Positions 23,314 through 33,700 of a stretch of DNA of 64,000 nt are shown here, piece after piece. The notes beneath the pieces were generated by a model. That model did no database searches and was not told the DNA's origin. It saw only the letters and a program-made list of their open reading frames with translations. The stretch comes from Klebsormidium nitens (lineage: Eukaryota > Streptophyta > Klebsormidiophyceae > Klebsormidiales > Klebsormidiaceae). Location of the stretch: NCBI GenBank assembly GCA_000708835.1, contig DF237055.1:62001-126000 (forward strand), read 5' to 3'. The translations under genes and the position numbers were made by a program. Within the stretch, counting starts at the first letter, position 1, and each line of letters opens with the position of its first letter.

Positions 23314-26300
23314 ATGGCAGCATTGGCCCGCGCGTCCAATGGGTGCTCCACGCTGGCCCTCGCTGCACCCCTCGAGCTCCAAATTCCACAATGCAGCGAG
23401 CGCGCTTTTGTTTCTGGTGGGCACTTCCGCAGACGAAGAAACCCCGCTCGGAATGTGCAAGCGCGCATTCACATGCAGGGCGGGTTGAGCCGAGACGCTC
23501 AAGGTGCGAACGGGCGCAAGCCAATTCTGAGCAGTGAAGAAACCCTTGAGCCGCAGCTTGAGAAGCAGCACCCTAGCAGACGAGACCTCTTGCTTTTGAC
23601 TGGCGCCCTAAGTGTTGCCATCACACAGCCCGCAAGAGCAGAGGATGATGCAGCCCCCCCTAGCGAAGCCCCGTCCGCCGCCCCCCCGGCTGAGAGCCAG
23701 AATGCGCCCCCTCCTCCAGACACGCAGGCATCAATTGAAACGCCCCCCGCAAAGCCCGCAGAGACGCCCCCCCTGGCAGAGAGCGGCGCTGCTAAGGAAA
23801 AACAGGCGCCAAAACCGCCAGGGCCGAACACAACAATCACTGCAAGGGCGTATCTGGACGTGATGGTGTGTCCGGGGGGGACGTCGCGGAGCGACAGAAC
23901 GCTCGGAGATTCGAACAACATCTGCACGGCGGAGAGTGGGGGGGAGATGCTGGGGCGCATTGTGATTGGGCTATATGGAAAGCAGGTGGGCCCCCGGTGT
24001 GACTTGACGGCTTCAGGTTGAGGCGCTAGCGATGGGCATTGCGTGAGCTCTGTGTTTGTTTGGAAGTAAAGCAGATGGGTTGTCTTCTGGTCAGTCTGCT
24101 CGGGCAACATCTCTGAAGTGGAGGGGCGCCGGTCATTGAATGTACTCGAGCGCGACTCGCAGCCATGTTAGATGGCGCCCTGGGGAGACCAAAAAACGTT
24201 TTGTTTCGCTTGTATACTAAGTATCAAATGGTGGTGTGGGGAATTTCGTGCGCCTTGAGTTCTTGAAGTCAAATTGTTTTCATACTTGGTGGTCATCGTT
24301 TCCTACTACTTGGACCGTAAGGTGTTGCCAATCAAAGATCAAGGGCTGGATAAATGCAGTGCAATACAAGGGCCGTGCAACCTGAGATTGGGGAACTCTC
24401 AGGAGAAGGGAGACAAGTCGAATCCCAGAAGTACACACCTCAGTCCCACCCGTTTAGTGGGCCCCTTTCAATGTCACGCTGTTGATAAGGTACATGAAAT
24501 TGACATGAAGTTGACAGCACATGAACTTCCAGAAATTTCTACAGGATAGTTTGACCACTCCTTCTCTGAATCCGCGGGCGTGCTTGTTGAGTTACGAATC
24601 TGTCATACTAACAGTCTTCTTCAAGAAGGACACATCAGAAAAGACAACGTTGTTCCCTTGAGTGGCGAACGAAGAAGTCCAGATAAAGTCCAGATGAAAG
24701 TCAAGATGAAGTATGAGTTCTCCAACTGAGTGATACTCGTTTGACCTTTGTAGGTACCCCGGACGGTAGCCAACTTCATTGCAATGGTGACGGGAGCTTC
24801 TGGGTCTACCTACAAGGGCACGATCTTTCACAAGTGAGCTTGGCTACAGCGCTCTCTTTCCTGTCTACTCAAGCCTTCTGCGCCTTTACAGAGATACATG
24901 GCCCTTACAAGGGAACGATCTTTCTTAAGTGAGCTTGGCAACAGTGCGGCGATCACCAGCACCGTCTCGCTGGGGTTGATCACACTGTCGTAGAAGTATT
25001 GCTAAATCTGCTGTGTCACGAGATTCGAGACCGCGGTGTAAACCGTCAAACCTCAGCATGGCGAATAGCTATTCAAAAGATGCCTAGATGAAGAAGGACG
25101 CCCTGAGGAATCTTATAAAGACGCCCTGAGGAATCTCATACAAACATAATTCCAAATGCTGAAGAAGGCAGCAGCGCTCTCCTTCCTGTATATTCAAGCT
25201 GTTTGCGGTGGGACAGAATTACACGGCCCCCACAAGCAGCGTCTGCAAGGGACTTCTCTCTCACTTATAAAACCCAAGAGGAGCGTTTCGGACCGATAAG
25301 CGCGGTCAGTGGATGGAGAAAGCAAAGCGCTACTGTCTTGTCCTTCTTTTGGCTATCCCTTGGGCTTCTCCCTTGGCTTTGGTCCGTAACTTCTGCCCCC
25401 CTTCACCGGAACCGAACTCGTGGCAAGCAGAGCTATCGGAACTGCTTTTCCTTTCACTTGACAGCTTGCAATGCCATGCCTGCTGAAGGCTTACACATCG
25501 AGGTTGTTCAGACGTCAAGTTGTCTCCAACGAATCCGTTATTTCACGCTGTCTCTGTGCTAGTGGTTTCTTCTTTCTCAATGTCTCCAAACTCTGTCGGA
25601 GCGAGCATCGGACTGTTTGTTCGTTTGCAGTATCATCGAAGGCCAAGACGTCCAGGCGGGCTAGCAGGGTGTCACGTTTGAACTCCACTCGTCAGTTACC
25701 TCCGAAATTGAATCTGCAGGCCAAGGCTTTCAGCAAACAACAGATACATTGCAGATAGTCGACGGCTTCTGTTCGCAGGATCATAGAGGGCCAGTACACT
25801 CAGGCGGGGCGACCTGGTCTTCAGTATTACTTCTCCGTTCCGTCATCCTTCTATGCAGGCAAGGCTCTAGCAATGCAATCAATTAGTTGGATTCACTTTG
25901 ACGGCTTTTGTTCCGCAGGATCATAGAAGGCCAGTACATTCAGGCGGGCAAGCAAGGCTCCCGGTCAGAGGGCCATGTGTTAGCTCCCTCCGCCCTCGAG
26001 AAAAACGGGGAGAGCGTCAAACCGAGCGCATTCGCACTGCCGCACACACGGCCCGGTACGGTCTCGCTATGTCTCGGTGTGAATGACGACGAGGAGGACC
26101 GGAAGCTGAGCGAAGAGTATCGGAACGTGGAGTTCCTCATCACGACGGGTAAGAGCCTGTTCGCATGCAGCCAAAATCGACAGATCCTGGCGGTTCTGGC
26201 CGCAGCCCATCGCCGCATGCGACCAACACTTTGCCAAAAACTGGAAAAGTACAATTGGATCGCGCAATCGTACCCACAAAACTAACAGAATCTGCCTGCT

Positions 26301-28314
26301 GGTCGGGGGCACCTATCAGAATCCGTCGGTCCCAACATTCCATACCGAGTACTTTCATGGGCTGAATGTGCAGACTGCTAGGACCCGGTAGGGGCTTCGT
26401 CTTTTCCATCTCTTACCCTTGCGGTTTTAAATGCTTTTGTTTGGGCTCGATTATTGGGCTTGCCAACACTCTATCGAGCGCCTCGTCGAGACTCACTTCT
26501 TTCAAGCCGGTTTGTCCGTACCGAGATCGTACAGTCTCAACCAAAGTCCACCCACCACAGTCTGTTGGAAATGTGACGATCTTGGCGGCATGCGAACAGG
26601 CCTTAAGGCGTCGTTTCCTCCAATATAAAGGCGAAAGACGGGGACGTGTCGAAGGATGTAAACCCTGCGCCCGACTGGTTGTACACTTGAATCCCTCACA
26701 CTTCTCGAGCGTATTTCCATATTAATCGAAGTTATCAAAGACTACGTTGTCATTTTAGTGTCGTTGAATCTGAACCGTTGATGAGGAAAGACCGACCCAC
26801 AAGCTGTCGTCGATACCCAGACAGCGTGCGTCAGCAGGATTGTTGGTAAGTCAGTCTCGTGGTGATAGCAGATTCCGATTCTTCGGACCCCTTTCATCCA
26901 AATCACGTACAATCTTTTTGCGAGTTGTTTTATTACAGGCCAAGTCCTTTGCGAGTCTTGTGGGGACTCTGTTTGAAAAGCATGACGTCAGGTCCGACTC
27001 GACTTTCTCGTCGGTAACCCATCTAAAGTCAGTTCCTGTTTCGGCAGCTCCTATAAAGGGCGCTTCTGAAGTTCTGGGTCTCGCAATATCAGTCCAGGAA
27101 AACCCTCCATTCTGTCCCGACTTCTGCCCATTTAGCAAAACGCAATATTCTTCCAAAAATTGGCCCACTTTTCAGTGATTGTGTGTACGGTTGCAGGCCC
27201 CGGACCAGCCTCGTCTTTGGACGGGAGCAACATTGTGTTTGGAACCGTGCTCGAAGGTACGACCCTGGTTCCTTGCTGCCTTCGATAATAGCAGGCAAAT
27301 TGCATACTCTTGCAACGGTGTGTTTCGTATTAATTGGCTGGTGGCATCCTCCGAGCTAATCATTCTTGCGATGTCTTTGGTTACGTCATGCATGCTAAGA
27401 AAGTTCCCCCAGATTGTTGAGGTTTGCCTTCAGGACAACGTTTGTCCAGGAGAGAGTCTGAAATCCTAGTTAAAAGCCCCTCACCTTTTCTGTAACTTTT
27501 CCCCTGGAGACAAAATGCCCTATGACCGGCAAGAGGCCAATCTTTGCAGTCGCAAAGTGTTACAGAGATGGTGTCAACCGACCGACCTCGCTCTTGCCGT
27601 TTGACCATTATTCCAAGGATCGCCTGCCGCTCTTTTTCGAAAAGAGATGCTGAGTCGCCAATCCGGTGGGGCGCCTGATGTGGCAAATAGTGAGATGGGG
27701 TCTCGAGCCCATGTCTCTCCCTGTTTCAAATACGAGCAAGCAATCACTCGTGAATCACACGGTGAAATTTTCGTCCCGCGCGTCTTCCTTTCTCCACTTT
27801 GTGCTCCTCTCAAGCTTGCATCTTTTGCTCAAGTTCGGACAAGGGGGTTTGAAGAGGGCGTCAGATTTTAAGGAACACTCGTGCATCTGACTCCTTACGG
27901 GAAATTCCATCCGACGGACCAGATTCCATCTCAACAATTGTCCCGAGCGACCAATTTGGCTCTATGGGCACTTTGCTGGTCGCCGACGGGGGACCGGTCC
28001 CCCGACGCCCTCTTTAAGAGTTTTAGGTTTCAGCTTCAAGGTTACAGATTGAAGGTCAAAGACTAAAGGTTAAAGATAAAAGCTGTTCCCCTCATTCGCA
28101 CGCAGGAATGGACGTAGTGTCTCGGATCGCGGCCGTCCCCTCCTACCAGCCCAACATCCGGATAAAGCAGTTCAACGAGTTGGCCGAGTTCTTGGGCGAC
28201 GAGCGCGCGGAAACCGCGCGCAAATTCTGGGACCGGCCCCTGCAGAATGTCGTCATTGCGGGTTGCGGGATCATTCAACCCAAGCCCAGCCCACTACCAA
28301 ACGGCCAACCTTGA
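23314..28314 (+). CDS. CYP28: Thylakoid-lumen cyclophilin-type PPIase (CYP28-like)
   Basis: Exons 23314-23985, 24754-24833, 25919-26148, 27197-27256 and 28106-28314 total 1251 nt (416 aa), all in phase. The N-terminus is a chloroplast transit region followed by a twin-arginine lumenal signal (SRRDLLLLTGALSVAITQ, Arg 89-90) with an A-R-A cleavage site near 109, so Tat export to the thylakoid lumen is inferred. A Pro/Ala/Glu-rich linker covers about 110-170. The cyclophilin domain carries LGRIVIGLYGKQVPRTVANF, GTIFHKIIEGQYIQAG, LPHTRPGTVSL-like, NVEFLITTG, NIVFGTVLEGMDVV and FLGDERAETARKFWDRPL. The catalytic Arg of classical cyclophilins (FHR) is Lys here and the following Phe is absent, so isomerase activity is doubtful. 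The CYP28 name is by resemblance from memory. Introns near exons 2 and 3 contain copies of those exon edges. Confidence 0.9.
24795..25245 (+). repeat. Tandem copies around the cyclophilin exon 2 donor
   Basis: The exon 2 end plus donor (tacaagggcacgatctttca, then caagtgagcttgg, about 24810-24842) recurs at about 24904-24945. The following intron segment (agcgctct(c/t)tttcctgt..attcaagc...acatggccc) recurs at about 25169-25240. The third copy has lost the donor. Confidence 0.75.
25083..25142. repeat. Two-copy tandem repeat of about 24 bp
   Basis: The unit gacgccctgaggaatct(t/c)ata occurs twice in direct tandem inside the second cyclophilin intron. Confidence 0.85.
25620..25975 (+). repeat. 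Three copies of the cyclophilin exon 3 acceptor edge
   Basis: Acceptor plus exon start (gcaggatcatagaaggccag, true copy about 25911-25970) is preceded by copies at about 25772-25825 (gcaggatcatagagggccag) and 25626-25680 (gcagtatcatcgaaggccaa). Spacing is about 139-147 bp. The middle copy keeps an intact acceptor. Confidence 0.85.
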
Positions 28315-30139
28315 CCATCTGAGTTGTTAAGTTTGTGCACCGTGCAGCAGAATTTTGTCCCCGTCCGCCTGTGTACCGTACGGCTTCGCAGATCGATCCT
28401 GCACACCGCAACTACGTCAAATGTTTGTGTCTGATGACCGCATCTGGCATCGACAACGGTTGAAGACGTAGGTCTTTTCGTCACCAGAGGGTGGCGCGTT
28501 TGGATAGTCTACCTTCTCTCGCCTTCAAAGTAAAGTCGGGAAGCTTATGGCATTTCATTCATGAATGGCTTCCTGCATGCACTTGAGGCCCCATTGGTCC
28601 AATGTTTGATCGAGTATCCGGTCGCCGGGCCATTATTCGTGCTTGAGCAACCTACTCAAGGAAGATCGCAAGCTGAGTTGCGACTCAAGGCGCATGCATG
28701 CTCCGGGGCCACAGCACCAATACCATGTGATCTTGGCCGCCAGGCTCCAGCATGATTGAGTTCATTGGCTGTGACAACATGCACGCATGTGCATGGCATA
28801 CCTGATTACTATGGATTTGATAGCGAGGCGCAGCTCCTGACATATTGGCAAGGTTTGCCAATTGAGACCTTATACTTGATAGCGCAGCGGCCGTACATGG
28901 TGCGCAGGATCGCGGCCGGCCGCTGAGCCTTTTCGTCAGCTAGCTGCCATCCCGGCCTCACGCCGGTAATATTTGTTCTTCAAAACGCGCGGCCTTTTTG
29001 CCGCGCCTGCATCATTGTTGCTTGCGCGCGCCCCAATCGAAGGGCATGGGAGGAGAAGAGATGACACCATGACAGCACTATTAGTCCCATCATGCTCTAG
29101 GCTCGTCGGTATTTTGCTCAGTACAATTGAACTACCTCATGCAGAGCCACTGTTTTCGCATCATCGAAGTGTGTATCAACGTACACATCACTTTGCCTTC
29201 AAATCAAAAGGTATCTAGGGTTTCTCAGGCTGCTCTCGCGCAATACATGTGTAACTTGAAGGAATGAGCTAAAGTTCCACAAATTTTCGATCTATCGATT
29301 CTGGCCGAAATGTTATGTGGCCCTTCCCCAGATCTATTGCAGGTTCGGTCAAACCTGGCCGCCTGACCTGACTCTGCTTTCAGCCCATCGCAGAACTTGG
29401 CCGAAATCGAGAACCTGGGCCGTTCGATGAATTTTGTCCTAGCATCCGAGGGTCCAAGTTCTGCGCATCGGGCAAAGTTTTGCGATCGGCTCAAATCGGA
29501 CTCGGGTCAAGCGGCCAGGTTTGACCGAATAAAAGACCCTTATTTATGTAGACTCAGGCTCGGCCAATCACAGTACCTACTACCAATAATTCCCTACGGT
29601 ACGGTACGGTAGGGTGACGTGTAAAGAGTCACCCTACATCATCATGTGCGAAATGGGTAATTTGAATTCTGGAGTCTGCCCGGCCAGTGGCTTCATACTA
29701 AAAGCCCACATCCACGATGCTCATTGCCGACCCCCTTCCGACGCGAGCGGAAATCATGCAGCGTGCCGCCGCGTGCGTTCGAATTAAAGCACGGTAACTA
29801 CAGTACGGTACCTAGGCTTTTCGAGGCACATCAATGATCATACATGCAAACGTGTACGGTGTAGGGCCGGGGCGCTCAAAAGCAGAAAAGCAGCCAGCTG
29901 TGGCCCGTGGGTGGTGCCCTCTACCTATATAGGTATACCGGTATATATACCTATCAGACTGCCAAGATGGCAAGAAGCTGAGCTTTTGAAAGCTTTTGAA
30001 ATGTTGAAGCACATGCTTTGTCACCATTCGACGTCTGCCCACAAGTATCAACGTTGCCCGAACTGCCCGAACTTTGACGCAGAAGACTCAAATATCGATC
30101 TTGACGATTGGCTGCTGCTCAAGACGTCGTTCACTGAAA
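28315..30139. other. Intergenic stretch, cyclophilin to dirigent-like gene
   Basis: No gene recognised. It contains a long imperfect inverted repeat (29344-29529, listed separately) and a small hairpin formed by gtagggtgac / gtcaccctac near 29607-29636. A near-palindromic AT element (ataggtataccggtatatat) lies near 29930, upstream of the dirigent-like gene. Confidence 0.5.
29344..29529. repeat. Imperfect inverted repeat, about 75-nt arms
   Basis: The left arm (29344-29420) begins ttcggtcaaacctggccgc. The right arm (29455-29529) is its near reverse complement and ends gcggccaggtttgaccgaa. The arms pair over most of their length with scattered mismatches and a loop of about 35 nt. It could be a foldback/MITE remnant or a transcribed hairpin RNA. 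No transposase is nearby. Confidence 0.75.
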
Positions 30140-32794
30140 ATGGCGTCCCGCATCTCGGTAAGTCGCCACAATGCAGTGCAGTAGGCAGTACCTGAAGAAA
30201 CCTCTGTATAGATGGCATGCTTTGCTTGATTATCTGTTACGGTACTTTGAGCTGTTCCAGCTTGCTGTGCCATGCTTCTGGCAGACTCAACTGAGACTCA
30301 AGAAGAAGCATTCTTGTACATTGCAATGGGGACTAGATTCTGCTTCGCAATTATCGTGATCAGACACAACTTCGTAGGTGTGTCTCCCCGACTCACTTTC
30401 TACCGAGGCAGTATTGTAAGACGCACAGAAAAGGCTTTGACAACGGAAGGGTCCTTTTCATTGCAGATACAAGAGTTTGCTATCACAGCCTTTCGCTTAT
30501 CCGCACCTCCTTGACTTGACATACGCTTGAAGAACCTGTCTGGTTTCCTTCTGCATCCGATCGTCACAGATCAAACTTGAATTTAAAGTTTAATATCAAC
30601 AATATCAATACGTGGTTGCAGGCCCTGTCACAGCTCGTTCTGGTGCTCGTATTGGGCTGCACAGCTCTCACGGCGGCCCAGAGCTACAAGGAGCTCAAGT
30701 TGCAGTTCGTGGAGCTTGGGGCGCCAAGCACCCAGGGGGACGACGGCACTGGCTTTGGAAACACGCAGTTCTTCAGGTACGTGCACTTGTCTCACTTTTG
30801 ACACAGGGTTTTCTAGTATGCAAGTACTGAGTGGGAATGCCTTGTCATCTGAAGAGAAGACCAGGGCTTCTTGCTTTACGGGAATGCTGTCCCTCCTCCA
30901 TTCCGTCTTGACCTGGAACCCCCTGCCTCTAGTTCCTGTCTCAACTTTGATCACCCCCAATTGAATCCTGCATCACTTTCAAGGGCAGCTTGGTGCCATG
31001 TTTTCCTTGCTTTCCTGAGTGTTGATTCTTGCTTTGTGGAAGGTCTCAAAACATTAGGCTTCGGAGGTGTCATAATGCAGTGTTAATTCATTAGCCTACA
31101 GACAACAATTGTGAAATTGGGCCATCAGCTGTCAGCACTGATTGCAAGGAGCTTTTGTTTAAACAGGATTTGCATCTATGATCTGGTCCGCCCAACGCTT
31201 CAGCAAAGTCCTTAACAAGGTTTGAATGTCATTTAGCACATTGGGTGCGAAAGAGATATCGCATGACATCTGTACAATCCTCTCCAACTCAATATTGGCC
31301 CAAATGAATGAAATGAGCGAACAAATTTGTTGTGCGAGCCTCCTCAGAACTTACTATATCTGCAGGAACCCGATTGCTGACTACAACACGGACGCAATCC
31401 TTGGATACAATTCGGGCTTCTGCGTCTTCACTAAGGGCTTGGAACGCCAATGGCACTTTTGAGTTCGAATGCACCATCACCTTTGTGTTCTCTGAGGGCA
31501 GCATCAATCTCTGGTACGTGCATCTTGACAAACACGTCAAGAAAATCACCTCCTGATTGTCTCAAAGATGCTTGTCTCTGACGTTCCTGCCATCTCTCTT
31601 TTCATGGTCTGTGTCCACCAAGAGTGTTGCGTCAAGCTACCAATGGTCCTGATGCTTCACTTATAATTGCAAGCAAAAGGCGAACTTAAGAGAGGAAAGA
31701 TTCGTCTTTGATTGGCGGATGTCTGGGAGGGATTCAACCAGAGACTATGAATCCGGCTACTCCATTGAAATCCCTCATATTTATGAACAAAAAAGCAAAG
31801 GAAAAGAAACGAAATACGCCAGGTGGTTGCCAATGCAATTCGACTACTCTGGTCGACTGCATCCTAGCTGATTGCTAGGCGTTCAACGCTTCCTCGTGAC
31901 TTGAGAAATCAAAGATTGATCAGTCCAACACAATGTACATTCGTTTCTCTGCCCTTTGGGCTATACTTAAAATGACCACACTGTTCGCTGCAGGGCTCGC
32001 TGAAGGACACACCAAGCGCTATCTCAGTTGTTGGTGGGAGTGGCATCTACTCCGGTGCGACCGGCGTCTGCCAATTCAGCACTTTGAGCAACGATGGGGC
32101 GAACAACAACGTTTTCGCTTACAACTGCGAGTTCTTCGTTGTTTCTACGCCTCTCAGCCCGGCAACTCTGGGCCCCAGAGTTGGAGTGGCCCCGGTCAAC
32201 GGTGTCTGCAATCCAGGCTCCAGTAACCCCAACCAGGTGAGACGAACTAGAGCGAGCCAGATTGAAAAGTTGTTGATTAGTGTGCAGGAATTGCAGGCCG
32301 ACGGACAGTTGGACACAGGGAGAGTGCGACGCAGACTAGCTGGGAAAGCTTTGCTTCGCTCTATCTCCAGTTATTGAGCTGCGTGAACACACGAGATAAC
32401 AGGGGGAGCGCCTTTTCGACGCCCATAGTTCTGGGTGGGTTTCGAAATTCGTGGCTTGCCGAGGGAACCGAGGTTTGCATGTTGGATGATCGCACATGTG
32501 TTTCAACGTCCCTAGGACCTTCGAGAATTCGTTGACGTCATCGGACTTGAGCAGCTTATATATAAGCATTCAAGCCTTATTATGAGTGTAAGCCTTTAGC
32601 AGATTGCGGAATTCCTTTCATGATAGTAAGTAGGCCTTGCCAAGGTACTAGGACGTAGCAAGTTGTCACAAGTAAGTACTCTGACGCGTCCGTCATCTTT
32701 CTGTGTGCAGTGCTTTGCTGCTGACGGCATGTCCTCTATCTGCTGCCCTGGCAACTGCCCCGGTTCGCCCACCAATACTGCGGCCTGCGCTTAA
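30140..32794 (+). pseudogene. Dirigent-like secreted protein with a 1-nt frameshift
   Basis: Exons 30140-30157, 30622-30776, 31366-31517, 31994-32236 and 32711-32794 give about 216 aa if one extra base is discounted. The tiny first exon (MASRIS) joins a hydrophobic signal peptide (ALSQLVLVLVLGC...ALTAAQ). The dirigent/AOC-barrel-type features are FRNPIADYNTDAILGYNSGFCVF, NGTFEFECTITFVFSEGSINLW, then TPSAISVVGGSGIYSGATG. A Cys-rich tail (CFAADG...CCPGNC...AACA) follows. Exon 3 changes frame at the ggg of 31435-31437: the first half reads in one frame and FECTITF in another, and removing one G restores both. The donor at 31518 (GTGCAT) keeps phase with exon 4; the nearer GTACGT at 31514 would not. 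The frameshift may be a sequencing error, so this may be a working gene. Dirigent proteins steer phenoxy-radical coupling in the cell wall; the substrate here is unknown. Confidence 0.75.
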
Positions 32795-33700
32795 TCGTGT
32801 AGTTTTGACAGGGTGAGAACATGACTGGTCAACAGTCAGCAAATGAACAAAGGTTCGACTCAAGTTTTGATTCAATGACAATGATGACAAGGTTCGGAGC
32901 TGCCAGAGTTGAGAATTGTCAGAAGGTTTGCGGACACAGGAGTCGGGAATAAATGACAACTCTGCGTACTTTAAGCTGGTGCGGTCATGTATTCGTAGAC
33001 AGTACCTATAGACACTCAGGCGGCACTGAGTCACTTAAAGGCCCTGAATAACAAGGCCGACCACCTTTTATATACAAAGAGCTCGAAGCCGCCTTGCATG
33101 AGTTGCATATGCCATCAGACGTCATGACCCAGAGCGCCGGTCCGCATGGCAGTCTTGATCGCTGCGGGTAACTGCAACGAATCATTTTACGTATATGGGA
33201 TCCTCGATTGTTATTTGAGTAATGATTATGTTGTAGTAAGTATCCGACTTAAATCTACAGCTTGTATAATGATCGTTGATGAATTGTACAGCTGCTCAGA
33301 TCGTGCATAATCATGATCACAAACTTTTATGGCGCTGCATGAATGATAGTGAGCTATTCGAAATGGCGGCGCGGCCGCCATAATTTAATGACAACTGCAA
33401 TTCAAGCAATCATCGTGACATTACAACATTCAATGACATTCCACAAGGAATGTATGTGTATTATAGGTAGCATGTCCGGTCGGGTTTCTTTTGAGCAATC
33501 CATTGAGAGGGTTGATTCGATGACCAGTCCATTCATTGCCGTAGAACATGATTGACTGCGACTGGCTTGCGCAACGAGCTCGGACGGAGTGTCTTCTTCT
33601 TACAGAAATGCTTTGTGATAGATGTAGCCGTTGCAAGATGCGATCGGATCGTTTGCCGATATTTGCGCCAGCCTTCCTGCCCAACCAAGCAAATCGATTT
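32795..33700. other. Gene-free stretch, dirigent-like gene to CCT5 3' end
   Basis: Convergent 3' flanks. I see no conserved ORF, RNA gene or repeat beyond low-complexity AT-rich DNA. Confidence 0.6.

Noticed and set aside
23499-24110. 203-aa minus-strand ORF
   Set aside because: Antisense shadow of the Pro/Ala-rich cyclophilin exon 1; GC-driven open frame.
31514-31520. GTACGT as the donor of dirigent-like exon 3
   Set aside because: Stronger consensus, but after FECTITF...NLW it leaves a phase that does not join exon 4; the GTGCAT donor four bases on does.
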